Assembly: GCA_964019055.1 (NCBI GenBank)
Contig: OZ025218.1
Location: 10,475,486 to 10,539,485, forward strand
DNA from: Anthopleura xanthogrammica
Taxonomy: Eukaryota; Cnidaria; Anthozoa; Actiniaria; Actiniidae
Direction: 5' to 3'
DNA length: 64,000 nucleotides
Position numbers and translations under genes: made by a program. The notes beneath the pieces were generated by a model that did not search any database, was not told where the DNA came from, and saw only the letters and a list, made by a program, of their open reading frames with translations. Below are positions 32,621 through 44,300 of the stretch, in pieces (position 1 is the stretch's first letter; every line of letters begins with the position of its first letter).

Positions 32621-35211
32621 GATTTGCAGCGAATGCGAAAAACTAGAAGTCCCTGTATAAATAGTGTGCAAAATAAATACGAGAGAAATGTATCTAGTTA
32701 AAGAAAGAAGTCATACTTAAGAGAATGACACTGTCTAAGTAACTAGTCCTTACCTATGATATTATTGAATCCACCCGATATAACACATTTCTCGCCATGC
32801 CAAATATGGGCACATCACGTGACATGGTAGTGCGCAAAGGCTGCTGGGAAGACTTCCCATGTATATAGGCAGTCTGTATAGATAAAGCATAAACAGTTAT
32901 CATTAAACATTTATTTTTGTGATTATCTTCAAACGTATATTTTAAGGTCTTAATTTATGCATGAAGTTTTTGTCATCAAATAATAATGAATAATATTTTT
33001 ATTAGGATGAAAAATGTTATTTATCCTGAAACTGTAATAACTGAGACTTATTTCATCTTTCCACAAATGACCCCCAATCGTGAGACAAAAAAACGAGTAT
33101 CAGCTAATAATACTTTTTCTATTTTCCCCCTCAAAGATAAATCATTAATCATGAAATACAACCAGTTTTGACATATTTTAGTTATAATTTCTTGAAGAAT
33201 TACTAATAATTAATTCAACAATACTCAAAGGGTAGGATATTTGGCTGTGAAACCTGTTGATGGAAGAGGTCCAAGTACAGGTGGTCGTGTATATCAGGCT
33301 TATATCTATTCAGGGAATGTTTTACATATTTCAAACATCTGTTGGTTTGTTTGTTCATTACTAAGTAAATCCACCCATAATTTTCCCTTTCACATTTTCA
33401 TTTTTTTCTTTCAATTCTTATCAACATCTTTTCAAAATCCCATTTTTTCATTTCTCATTTTTTCATATTTTTTCACAGCCAGCAATTTTTTATTCGATGT
33501 TTTTCATGTATTCTTATTTCTCGTTATTCTATAATAATCTGAAGTCCTTTCCTAGCTAGCTATGTTTCCCTTTCATAAATTATCTTTTCTATTTTAATAT
33601 CACATTTTTTATATCCCATTCACACGAATTATAAACAAGTTTTTAAAGAAATAAAAATATCAGATCTAAAGGTTTAGCTCAATTTAGTAAACGCTAAAAC
33701 TTATCACCACATGTTATAAATATTTTATTTGTTTGTCTCTTTAATTTTGTCGCGAAATTCTCGTAATAAGTACCTTGTAATTGTATGTCGATCACGAAAT
33801 TCATTACTTCAAAATCATCTTCAAGAAAGCGTACCTCGTGCGTTATGAGGGCTAATAAGTGGAATAAACTAAACACCGAAAAACAAATGAGTAAAAAAGG
33901 GCAAAAGAGTAAGACTTAGTAAAACGTAACTAGCATAATTTGGAGAATTTTCTGGCGTCGTGCGAATAACGGGATTAGAACTTTGTATGACGAGGACAAA
34001 TTAGAGGTAATTGAGGTGCCTACGCACAGAGCATAGCACCAAAACACGTTTATTTATTTCAACATAACGACAACAAAATTGGCACAATTAGCTCCAAAGA
34101 GACGGGTATTCATTCATTAACGTGTGGAGTTGTAAGGCAGGTGTATAGAGAGCGGTAGGAGAAATTTCAACGAAAGGAACAATTACTACTACTTCTCAGG
34201 AACCTATTTGAATTGAATTATTGTTTTTTTTTTGTTTTTTTTTAAAGTATTTGTTAACATTTGTGAAGAATAAGGAAAATACTCTATTGGTCGTTGGTTA
34301 ATTTAAACAGTTGTTTTAACCGTCCGGTGAGATCATTAATAATTCTAAGTGAATCGTGTAATATAGCTCATTTCTATCAGACATGGATGTGAGAACGTGT
34401 TTATGCACATGATATTTATCTATTTTTTTTAGGGTATTACACGAAATAGTGTAAAAAACACTAATAAACTTGTGGCCCTCTTTCTTTTTTATCTCTTGTT
34501 TTCATCTTTCCATCCTTTCCCAGCCATGTAAAAATCGTTTACAGGTAGTGCTTGTATACAGATTTATACTGGAAAAAGACTAGCTCCAAACCAGAACCGA
34601 GAACCCTTTGAAGTATAATACAAAAAAAAAATGGTACAATTTTGACAGTTTTTTGTAAATTCAAAATGCCTCTCGCTGGGTTAAACTTCGGGGAAATGAA
34701 GTTCCACGTCAATGAACTGTCAGCAGTTTTTACGTGGGTTTTTCATGTTCCATATTTTATTCCTTTTTTTCATCCTTTTCCAAATTTGTTTTTGTTTTTC
34801 TTCTTCTTTAAAATGAATATTTAACTTGGCGAAAAACTGATGTTATAAGATATAGTAGAAGAGAAGATGGAATAAGGGGTACATTATCATGCATGATATC
34901 AAGCCAGATAACCATATTACACGTACAATACATTCATCTACCACTGCCTGAGGCTATAGCAAGCTATCTATATCAGTGTTATGCTAGAGTGTTTGTGGTA
35001 TTATCCACGGAAGTCTATGATGAACAAACGAGCGGACAATTATCTACGTAAATACTTCAATCCTTACCAGATGGATAAAACCATTCTGCGTCATTTAACT
35101 AAAAATATATATTTATTTTTCTGTTTGAGTTTCATATCGTTCTAACAACTGAATTATTTACCAAATACTCAAATTGTTTCTTCGATTAACCTTTATTTTA
35201 TATCCAGGCAT

Positions 35212-35256
35212 GACGTCATTGAGTGCTTACGTCAGCGACTGTATTTTTAAAAGGCA
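35212..35256 (+). promoter_or_regulatory. Candidate element: CRE pair near a TATA-like site
   Basis: ATGACGTCATTGAG (palindromic TGACGTCA at 35213-35220), then TTACGTCAG and, about 10 bp on, TATTTTTAAAAGG. No transcript evidence; orientation and target are inference. Confidence 0.25.
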
Positions 35257-35789
35257 GTAAAAACACATAAAGGGTTTCTTGTGTACACGATTTCGAGTCA
35301 GAATGCTATGCAACGAGACCTGACTTCCAGCACGAATTGTTTTCTGTAAAACAGGCAGATGCAGAGCCTAAAGCATTTTGGCCAATCACGTCCAGCCTTG
35401 TAATACTTACAATACAGGCATTTTATTTATAATTGCTTTAATCGGAAGCCATTTTTATTCCATGCAACTTTTCCTATCACTGATTACATAGTTGCAACAC
35501 TGAGAACGTGCAACATTGAAATGGTTTCCTGAGAACGTGGGACACTGAAATGGCTTCCCCCTATCTTTTCATTCATCTTTTACAGTACACGGAACAGCAA
35601 GTCATACAATACTGTCTAAACTCTTCACACTCAGTCAACTTGTGCTCTAATATTCACATTAGATCAAAGTGCGTAGGAAAGCAACAAATTAAAACTTGCT
35701 CAGACTTGTCATAGGAACACGTTTTGAAAATTTAATTGAAGTTTATAAAAGTTATAAAGTTGTACTGTCTATGTTTCTCGAATTCTTTC

Positions 35790-35925
35790 TTGAGTAGTAA
35801 TAGTAATAATAATAATAATTATTATTATTTCATATCCAATATTATTATAATTATTATCATTTTTATTATCATTGTTATTGTGTTTATTAGTATTATTATT
35901 ATTATTATTATTATTTTTTTTTTAA
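35790..35925. repeat. (AAT)/(ATT)n microsatellite tract
   Basis: Interrupted TAA/ATT triplets at 35798-35830 and 35885-35915 separated by ATTATC-type sequence. Low-complexity DNA. Confidence 0.75.
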
Positions 35926-36307
35926 TTATTATTGCTGTCCGGTCTTCTTTGATAACTGTATCACTGAGTTCGAGAACTTTTCTCGTCCCACTTTTTCTAC
36001 TATTTTCTATTTAACTTTCTATCTCAGCACAGCTCTGCGTCCGCTTTTTATTTCGTTCTCTTTGTGTTTCGCCAATTCAGATTTAAATGAAAATAGGTAT
36101 AACTAAACCTCACGAAATATATCAGCTGAATTGAACTCTGTCTCGTCACCTTATCAACAATATGACTACAATATAACGTCACTGTAAAGCTCTTCAAATG
36201 AAGAGGTTTATGTCACACACGTCTGCCAGGAAGTTGATCTTACACGACGAGGTTCTTCAAAATACCCCCCAAACGGCGTGAACTAATTACAAGACGTTTT
36301 TTGGTAA

Positions 36308-36348
36308 TGACGTCACTAAAACAAACCGCGATACTCGGGCAATATAAA
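36308..36348 (+). promoter_or_regulatory. Candidate core promoter: TGACGTCA then TATAAA
   Basis: A perfect cAMP-response-element palindrome (36308-36315) sits 27 bp upstream of TATAAA (36343-36348), the spacing of a CRE-driven promoter. No gene starts directly downstream; the K2P first coding exon is 5 kb away, so it would have to start an untranslated exon. Speculative. Confidence 0.3.
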
Positions 36349-36527
36349 GTAGTAAAGCACTTGAAAATAAAGGAGTTACAAGAGGTTGAGAGTTGAATGG
36401 CTTTTGACGGGGACATTCTTGATACTCGTTCAAAAACAAGAAATATTGCGCTAGCTAAAATAACAAAAAATTTCGGGTTTCTCTTGACTTAACTTGATGG
36501 TGATGCTTATTCACTATGGAGGGAAAG

Positions 36528-36620
36528 AACAGAGAAGAGAAGAGAAGAGAAAAGGAGAGGAGAGGAGAGGGGAGGGGAGGGGAGGGGAGGGGAGGGGAGG
36601 GGAGGGGAGGGGAGGGAAGA
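36528..36620. repeat. GA-rich polypurine tract with (GAGGG)n
   Basis: GAGAAGAGAA repeats pass into about ten GGGGA units. A strict strand asymmetry (purine on +) extends for about 170 bp (36515-36690) and is prone to triplex formation. Confidence 0.88.
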
Positions 36621-36959
36621 ACAGAGGCCAAGAGTAGAAAGACGAAAGAAAAGAGGAACAAGAACGAAGGGACGAGAAAAGAAAGGGAAAGGATCGAGAT
36701 CAATAGCTAAGATTTTCTCGACCAAAGCCAGCAAATAACGTTTATAATATTATCTTACTGTTATCTTAGTTCTTCGAAGTGAGCCGGTTCGTACTGAAAA
36801 AAAAGACCAGAAAACAGCCAATGAGAGCGCGCCAATGCTACTGATGAGGAATCTGAAAATCAAAATTAAATGACTGAATCATCGACTGACTAAAGTCGAT
36901 ATAAGGTTACTTTTAGTGGATGGTCAATTCGATATCCAGAAGTCAGGAAGAAGATGCTC

Positions 36960-37200
36960 GATACTACAGTGTAGCAACAACCTGGCTGGTCGGTAATAGA
37001 GGTTATCAAGAACCTGGCTGGTTGTTATCCAAGGGTTATCAAGAAGCTGTCTGGTCGATACAAGAGGTTATCAAGAAGTTGTACGGTCGATATTTAGCAA
37101 GAAGCTGGCAGGTCGTTTTCCAAAGGTTAGCAAGATGCTGGTTGGTCGTTTTCCAGAGGTTATCAAAAAGCTGGCTGGTCGTTATGTAGAGGTATATTAA
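36960..37200. repeat. ~33-bp minisatellite, GGTCGTTxTCCAxAGGTTATCAAGA type
   Basis: Seven degenerate units containing GCTGGTCGTTxxxCAxAGGTTA(T/G)CAAGA recur at about 32-36 bp spacing. The 89-aa frame across it (Leu/Trp/Tyr-rich) is repeat-derived. A divergent relative is found in reverse orientation at 38240-38480. Confidence 0.75.
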
Positions 37201-38239
37201 AAGGTAAGTTTCCTCTTGAGATGTTTTTTTACCTTATTTGTTAGTATTCGAGAATATTTTGGCACCAGTGAACATTTTTCTCTAATAGCACTTCTTGAAG
37301 TGGGGCAGCTGCTAATTTATTAAGACTAAAAATTGGCTTTGTCGAGATTATATTTTCAAGGAAATAAAAACCTTTTTCAATTAAAAACTTAACTGCAATT
37401 TAATATTAATCTGAAATTTGCCAATTAGGGGCGAAACTATAATGTTGAATTGTATATTTTGGCTACAGAATTAGAAAGGTACGAAGAAAAGTATTTAGAA
37501 ATGTTGTTTCAGTTAACAGTCGAGTTGGCTGATGAAGAGACAAAATGCTAGTTTTTTATTAACAGCAATTGACTAACAAGCCGGGCACGTAAACACCCTG
37601 AAATAACGAGTTCTAAAAACAGGCTATTTGCACTCAATTTGAAAATGCTGTCAGTTCCAAGAGATAAAATCCCAGACAATTCGACTCTCAGCCTATTTAA
37701 AAAAACGTCCCTATGTTTCAAAGGATTTTGAAGCCAAGGATCGTAGACAAATTGGCGAGTAGTACAAATGTATTTTTCAAGCATGTTTTGCTCTTGTTTC
37801 ATAGAAAAACATTTTTGTTTTCCAGCTGTCGCCTTAATGATAAGAAAAAAATATACTCAGGGGAATGACACGAGGTCTGATATGGGAATTTAAGAGGCCA
37901 AGGACACTCTGATGATAAAAAAAATGACAATCGTGGCATTTGAACCAAGAATTTCCACTCCACTACCGCGTAAGTTAATCTTTTGGACCTAGGTATTTCT
38001 CCGCCGAATTTCTCCCCCTCTCACCCCTTCCCCCTATGCTCTTTTTGCCTCCCTCATCGTGATAGCAAGTATTTAGTTAAATGGTAAAGTCCCCATCCCC
38101 TCACCACATAGTAACGATATCAGTTGCTAAGTCTTTAGTGATAACAGTAGCAAAACATTGCAGAATCAGTCGTGTTTCAAAGACATCGTTTAGATGACAA
38201 GATTGTCAAAGGATCTTCGGAGATTATCGTGCGATTTAG

Positions 38240-38570
38240 CTTAGTCTAATCACGTACCAGAACTAAGCAATAACCTCTGTAGAGCGACCGTCTTTTATTG
38301 ATAAACCCTTTATGACTCGGACACCCTGCTAATACGACCACGACCCTGGGCCTATACGATTAGAAGTCTGACCACGTACCAGGAAGCAACACCTCCCATA
38401 GAGCGACCAACTACTTTTTGATAAGACCTCTATAACTCGGTCACTTTGTTAATTCGACCAAGATCCACCAAGATCCTGGGACTTAGTAGTCTCATCACGT
38501 ATCAGGAAATACTAATCTCCATTAATCGACTATCTAGATAGTGTTTAATATCTCTTTCATCCGACCACCT
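38240..38570. repeat. Degenerate ~120-bp tandem repeat, three copies
   Basis: TCTAATCACGTACCAGAACT, TCTGACCACGTACCAGGAAG and TCTCATCACGTATCAGGAAA mark the starts of three units about 122-125 bp apart. Each contains (T/A)GAGCGACC and (A/T)AACTCGGTCAC/GACTCGGACAC words. Non-coding. Confidence 0.65.
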
Positions 38571-41358
38571 TTCTTTAACGACAAAGTGTCGAGTTTCTCT
38601 TTTTTATCCTCTACGTTATTGTTTTGTAACTTGAAGACAAAACAGTTTTTTACCAGATGAAAGTGTCTCTAAATGGCTTCCTATTAAAACACGTAACATG
38701 ATTGGCTAGTTCACTTAATTCTCGCGTCGTGATTGGTTCAAAGCGAAAACCCTTTGACTGTCACGAAAGAATGTGTTTCTTCATCGTACGAAATCAGATA
38801 TTAAGTCTCATAAACCTAGAAAAAAATCTTTTAACACTAAGAAAATATATTACTTCCTCATCGATAGCAGAAAGCTGCGAGTTAGTAATCATAGCCGACT
38901 AGTCATCTCTTCAAATGATTTGTTTATCAAGAAAATCCGGTGATCCAACATAGAGAGCAAATGCTAAATATTATGATCATGACGTAGTCGGGTAAATATG
39001 ACGGTCTCTTCTGAACGTCTTCGGTTTTAATAACTTCACTAATCATTAGCAAATCGTTATAATTCAATATGTCATCTGGACTTCGAAATCGTTCCCATGG
39101 TAACATGACTCACTTAGAAATCAAAGTGATTTGTGGGTCGTTATCTCGCAAAGATTGTTGTTATTTTCGTGTTGTTTGTGGTACTTCGCTGTGTCACGTG
39201 ATGTATGGTGCAAGGGGGGAGTAGGGGGGGGGGGGGGTTCATTTGGATAGATTTGTTACCCACAGCTCTTTATCATTGAGAAGAATGAGCTCCTTTGGCC
39301 AAACACCATTTCGAATTAGAAAATCTTCAAGTTCGCGGTTACAAGCGAATTAAAAACAAACGTATTTATTTCCTCAGTTGTAATTGCTAAAGATTTTGCA
39401 CGGGTTAATGGATTAAAAACGGCTTTTACAGTTGTTTAGCCACTAGACCAAAGGAAGGGCAACCTGGAAGTCTTATCTCCATCTGTACAATCGAGTTTTA
39501 AGATCTTTCTTTAATTTGGAGCAAAGTGCTGATATCTTCCCAACAAACACCGGGATAAATGTCCATGATGTAACACGTCTTTATCGAATAGAAATAAACA
39601 AATATTTTTCAAATATTTCACTAAGACTTTATTAAGGAAATCCCAGCAGTTTTCATATTCTTCTGCCACGTTGTAATTAATTATAACCGACAATTGAAAA
39701 CGTAACCTTCGTTTGAACATATTCTCATTTGTCCATGACCTAGGGTTCTTACGTAACGACCGAAACAGTGTTTTTTTCGGGGAGTTTCAAGTTAGTCATT
39801 CAATTTTCAAGTGGCCATTTCCTCTCCGCGCCGCTTACAGTCATCAAGTAAGACTGTCCAAAACAAAATAAAATAGCTCAATTTTGTGTCACGGATCTTA
39901 AACTCGAATCTTAGACTCTTGGGATTTCATTGTACGAACGACAGCAATACTCCTTGCGTTTTCATTGGCTTATAACTATGAAGTATTATCTCGCTTTTTT
40001 CATGAAAACAAATATTGAGACGGCGCTCCAGGACATTTAATTCGTTTGAGTTGGTTGCTATGCCAACGGACTATTTTCTGTTGATATTCAGGAAAGAAAC
40101 CGATAGACAAGTCATTAAAAATGTTTTCAAAATGAAAATAATATTAATACTAAGGTATTTACGTAACAATTTGACTCAAAAAGTTTCGACGGAGGATAGA
40201 TTCCATTTGGTGCGAAAATCATTGCAAACCTGCCAAATTATGGGTTGAACGATTGTGCAAACGTTTTGGATGATAATATTTCAAAATATGAATAAATTTG
40301 AATAACATTTTGAGCTCGTGTTGTCATGAAAAAGAGTGGTACATTATACGAAGTTCGATGCAATTTCTTATAGTTCTAAAGCCGAGAAAATTGAAATGTT
40401 TTTGAGTGTATTTTCAATGTATGTACTAGTTCCCGAAAATTTTTTTTTTCGTAGCTAAGGTTTCAAACGTTGTTTATCTTTTCTGTTGAACTTCGTGTTT
40501 TATGTGTTGGTTGGTAAAATAGTTTCCGGATAAACTGCCTGACTTGTATGTTGAATGAAAGCAGTCGAATTTCACTGTTTATCGCTGTAATTTATACGGT
40601 AAATAATATCCAAGTCGAATCCACATGACAGGAACATGCTGCATAATTTTATTCATTTTATTTTTCGTCGCGAACGAGTAGTTCGATAAATTTCAAAGCA
40701 AGGTTTTTCAGATGAAGATGTTTTTATTCTAGGGCGACAAGAAAATCTTCCCATTTAGGGAAGAAATTATTGACTTGAAGTTGTGTCTTTGGATCAGATC
40801 CTATTGTTAAAACCAAGAAAACATTCAAAGTTGAAAACTGATCAAAAATGCGAAAAAAGGAGAGTCGTAACAAAGGGGAGCCCTGGGGTGTTGTGACGTC
40901 ACGGGGTGAATTCCTTGTGAAAGCCCGTTCACTTGTCTTTTCACTGTACGAACAATGACAACTGAAACAAAACTGAAATATACCACAGTTGGCCAATATA
41001 ATGACAGAGGTTTTTTTAAGCTGTGGTTTGAAGCAAAGAGAGTTTTAATCGAAAGTTCGCGTAATTAGAGAGCTGGTTTAATCATTCCATTGTAAGAGGC
41101 TTGAAGTTGCTGATGCGCATGCTCCAAATAGACAGGTGCTCTGCGGGCAGACGTACAGAGATATATTGGTATATTGTCAGAGAAACCATCTAGCCAAACA
41201 ACTAACCCAACAACTTGAACGCTCGAATGAGCAGTTGACGAGAAATCGGCGCAAAAAGAAGCGCTTTATTTCGACCACAATGAAGAAACGAGAATCGAAG
41301 GACGAGATACATCGGTAATTTCACCATAACAAGGATATATTGGGAAAATTTAGCAAGA

Positions 41359-44300
41359 ATGGCTATTAGTTCCAATACGAAAAAATTGTTACTCCGGATT
41401 GTGTTATTCCTAGTCTATCTTTTGCTTGGTGCAGCAGTATTCCACCTAATAGAACACAAAGAGGAGAAAGAACAACGCGATAGAAATGATTTTCATAAAA
41501 AATACAAGAACTTCACGGACAGATATAAAATTAGTAAGGAAGATATGGTTGCCTTCATTACAGGATTGGAAAAGGCATTAAAACTGGGCTACAACACAAC
41601 TTCTGGCTTCAACGGATCGACTACTGGCGGTTGGCCCAACCATTATCGTTGGCAATTCATGAACGCGTTTCACTTTGCTGGCAATGTTGTGACTACTATA
41701 GGTAAGTTAGGAGGTTTAGATGAGAAAATCTGCAGCTTTACAGCTTTACTGGCTTCGTAATCGTAAGAATACGAGCAGAATAACCCTTAGCAACCACTAG
41801 GAATACAAGTCGGAGTGAGTAAGAGCCAAGACGCGAGAGCTGTGTCTCTATCATTGGAGCACTGAAGATCAGTGAACACAGATACAGAATCTAAAATATC
41901 AACAAACTTCTCACTCTTGAAATGTCTTCAATTGTGGTTGCTTTGGGGAGGCATGATTTCTGGAGCTGCCGAATTAAGATTTCAATGAGCGGTTTCTTTA
42001 GGCAAATTCGGCCTGAACCATAGCTTACACCTGGCTGGCTTACAATGGATTGTTAAATATATATGATAACCTATGGCATCAATAGCAATACTAACGAAAA
42101 GGATTCCCAACTTCTGTTCTAATATATTCGAAAAGAAAGTAGACCTTTTCAGCGTCTTTTTTGGATTTTAGATTCAAGAAAATCTTAGCATAATAATGCT
42201 GTTTTTTTTTCTTCGTCTGAACTCGTAGACGCTATAAAACGTTGAATGAAGCAAGGGAAACTACTTATCAGGGTTTTATTCCCTTAGAAACAAGCTAAGG
42301 TAGAGAGATTCAAGGGATTTGGCCGGCACATAGGACTAACTAGACAAGATAACTTATGTCCAACGGTTTGGGAAACAGATTCGAATTATAATCGAAAATG
42401 TAACGTTGTCAAGATGATAGAAAACGCTGCCAAATATATTCTAATCTGCAGGTCGGTGATAGAGGATTTGTGTAGAATAAAGACTCGATGTATGTGGAGT
42501 GTGAATTACCTAATTCATTCCCTAGATTTACAAAACAGATCTTATTTTATAATTTTTGTTTCTGTGAGAAGATTACCGGGCTGTGTAGGACTATCACGGC
42601 AAATCTGCAGAGCCGTCAAAAGCATTTCCGATTTGGAATAGCCCGTCTATTATCCAATAGGGAATTTGTGTCTGGGGGAAATGTTTTTTATGTACGAGTT
42701 AAATGTTTTACAGAGTGTGTATTCTTACAATTTGGCGCATTTCGATGAGCAACGTTTATATGAAAAAAACATTTTCCTTGTTTATCGCTTTACACCTAAC
42801 AATTCAAAAAAATTAGATAACAGAAAATTAGATAGTCATGAGATTAGGAAAACACAAAGGAATAAAAGTTGTTTTTTGAAATGGTTAGGGAAACAGATCT
42901 AAGAAAACAAAACCGCGTTTTGTATGAAGCCATTGATGTTCCGGAAAATGGCCGACGTTTGTAAATATTGGCCAAGCCACTGATTCAAAAAGTTGTTTGA
43001 GAGTTAAGCCAGGGTTTATAATCACTCGAACTAGACAGAAAACGAGGAGAAAAATCTAGATTGAGCGTTAGTGATCATTAATATTAGACGGTATTCCGTG
43101 TCTCGCCAGGAACACGCTCTTCTTACAAACATTGACAGGAAGATTGGATGATAAATTCGAAACTGTTTGGAACTGAATTCTTGGATGGTTAAAAGAGCCA
43201 AAAAATGTCGATAGTTTATTGACATTGTATGATCTGATAATTCATCCTAGGATTAGAAGGCAGCGTATATCGGCTTAGATTCTGGGAGTAAGTTAGCTCG
43301 CCTAGGTCTAGCCAGTTGTATACATGTGTTATCTTCAGTTGAGTGTGCTTCAGGAAGCAAAGAGTCTTGTTTTGAAAAAACACAGTACATCCATCCATCG
43401 ATCGCAGATTGCCATCCATCAACCCTCTCAACTCACAGTCAAGACTCTAACAGAGTGCTCTAATTCTGTCGATTCAAAGGAATTATTTCCCCCTCAATAA
43501 AACTGCTTGTTAACGTTGTTTTAGCGCCCTCGCCGCCCCTAAAACTCCTAGCACAAATCCCGACAAAATTTTGACTATTTTTCATGAGCCAATCAACCTA
43601 CTATTTGTTAATAACAGCAAATTTTGATCTGACACTTATGAAGATCTGCCAAGCAGTTCTCAAAAGGACAAATTTATAAATTATGATCTAAAAAGCCGTA
43701 CGAATGACCGACTGTAATTACCATCCTGAAAGGATTTCTAGATAATTTTATCGGGAAATAAAAATAGTTTGGTAGAGATATTCTAATTCTTTAAACACTT
43801 ATACGAATTGAACTCAAATTGAGATATTTACGAGTGATAACTCGATTGATTTTATCCCCGGCGCCGAGTGAGGGCTTGAGTTACATTTTAATTTTAATAT
43901 GAAAAGCGAGTCTCGTCTGCCGTTCTGACAAGTGAAAAGAAATGAAAGCACATAGAAGAAGAATAACAAAACGATCCAAGATTTTATCTTTAAGAATATT
44001 TTGAACGGCCGCTTGTATGGCCAACCAATTAAACAATGTACACGAACGGTGTCTTCTAATCCTTTCTTGAGTCATTCTTCTTTTGATGGTATTTGAAGTA
44101 CAAATCTCTCACAACAGCTTAGTTTTTATACCATGCAATTTTAGGTCCGAACTTGTATCACGGAAATGGGAAGAGTTTAAAAACACGCATGATCGTCTTC
44201 TCGCTTTCTCGTTTTTTCTTTCGTTTCTCTCTAAATTCACCTCAGAACACATTTAAAATTACTCGATTGAACGGCTATAATCGGAGCTGATAAAAATCTG

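Larger units (their letters stand above)
30898..41358. other. 10.5-kb gene-poor interval
   Basis: No coding gene could be supported between the FAM167-like and K2P genes. It holds hairpin elements (31132-31292, 31890-32045, 32325-32620), a polypurine tract (36528-36620), a 33-bp minisatellite (36960-37200), a degenerate ~120-bp tandem repeat (38240-38570) and scattered TGACGTCA sites. Part is presumably the upstream regulatory region and 5' untranslated exons of the K2P gene. Confidence 0.55.

Noticed and set aside
36920..37189. 89-aa Leu/Trp-rich frame
   Set aside because: Runs along a 33-bp minisatellite; no promoter, splice or domain support.
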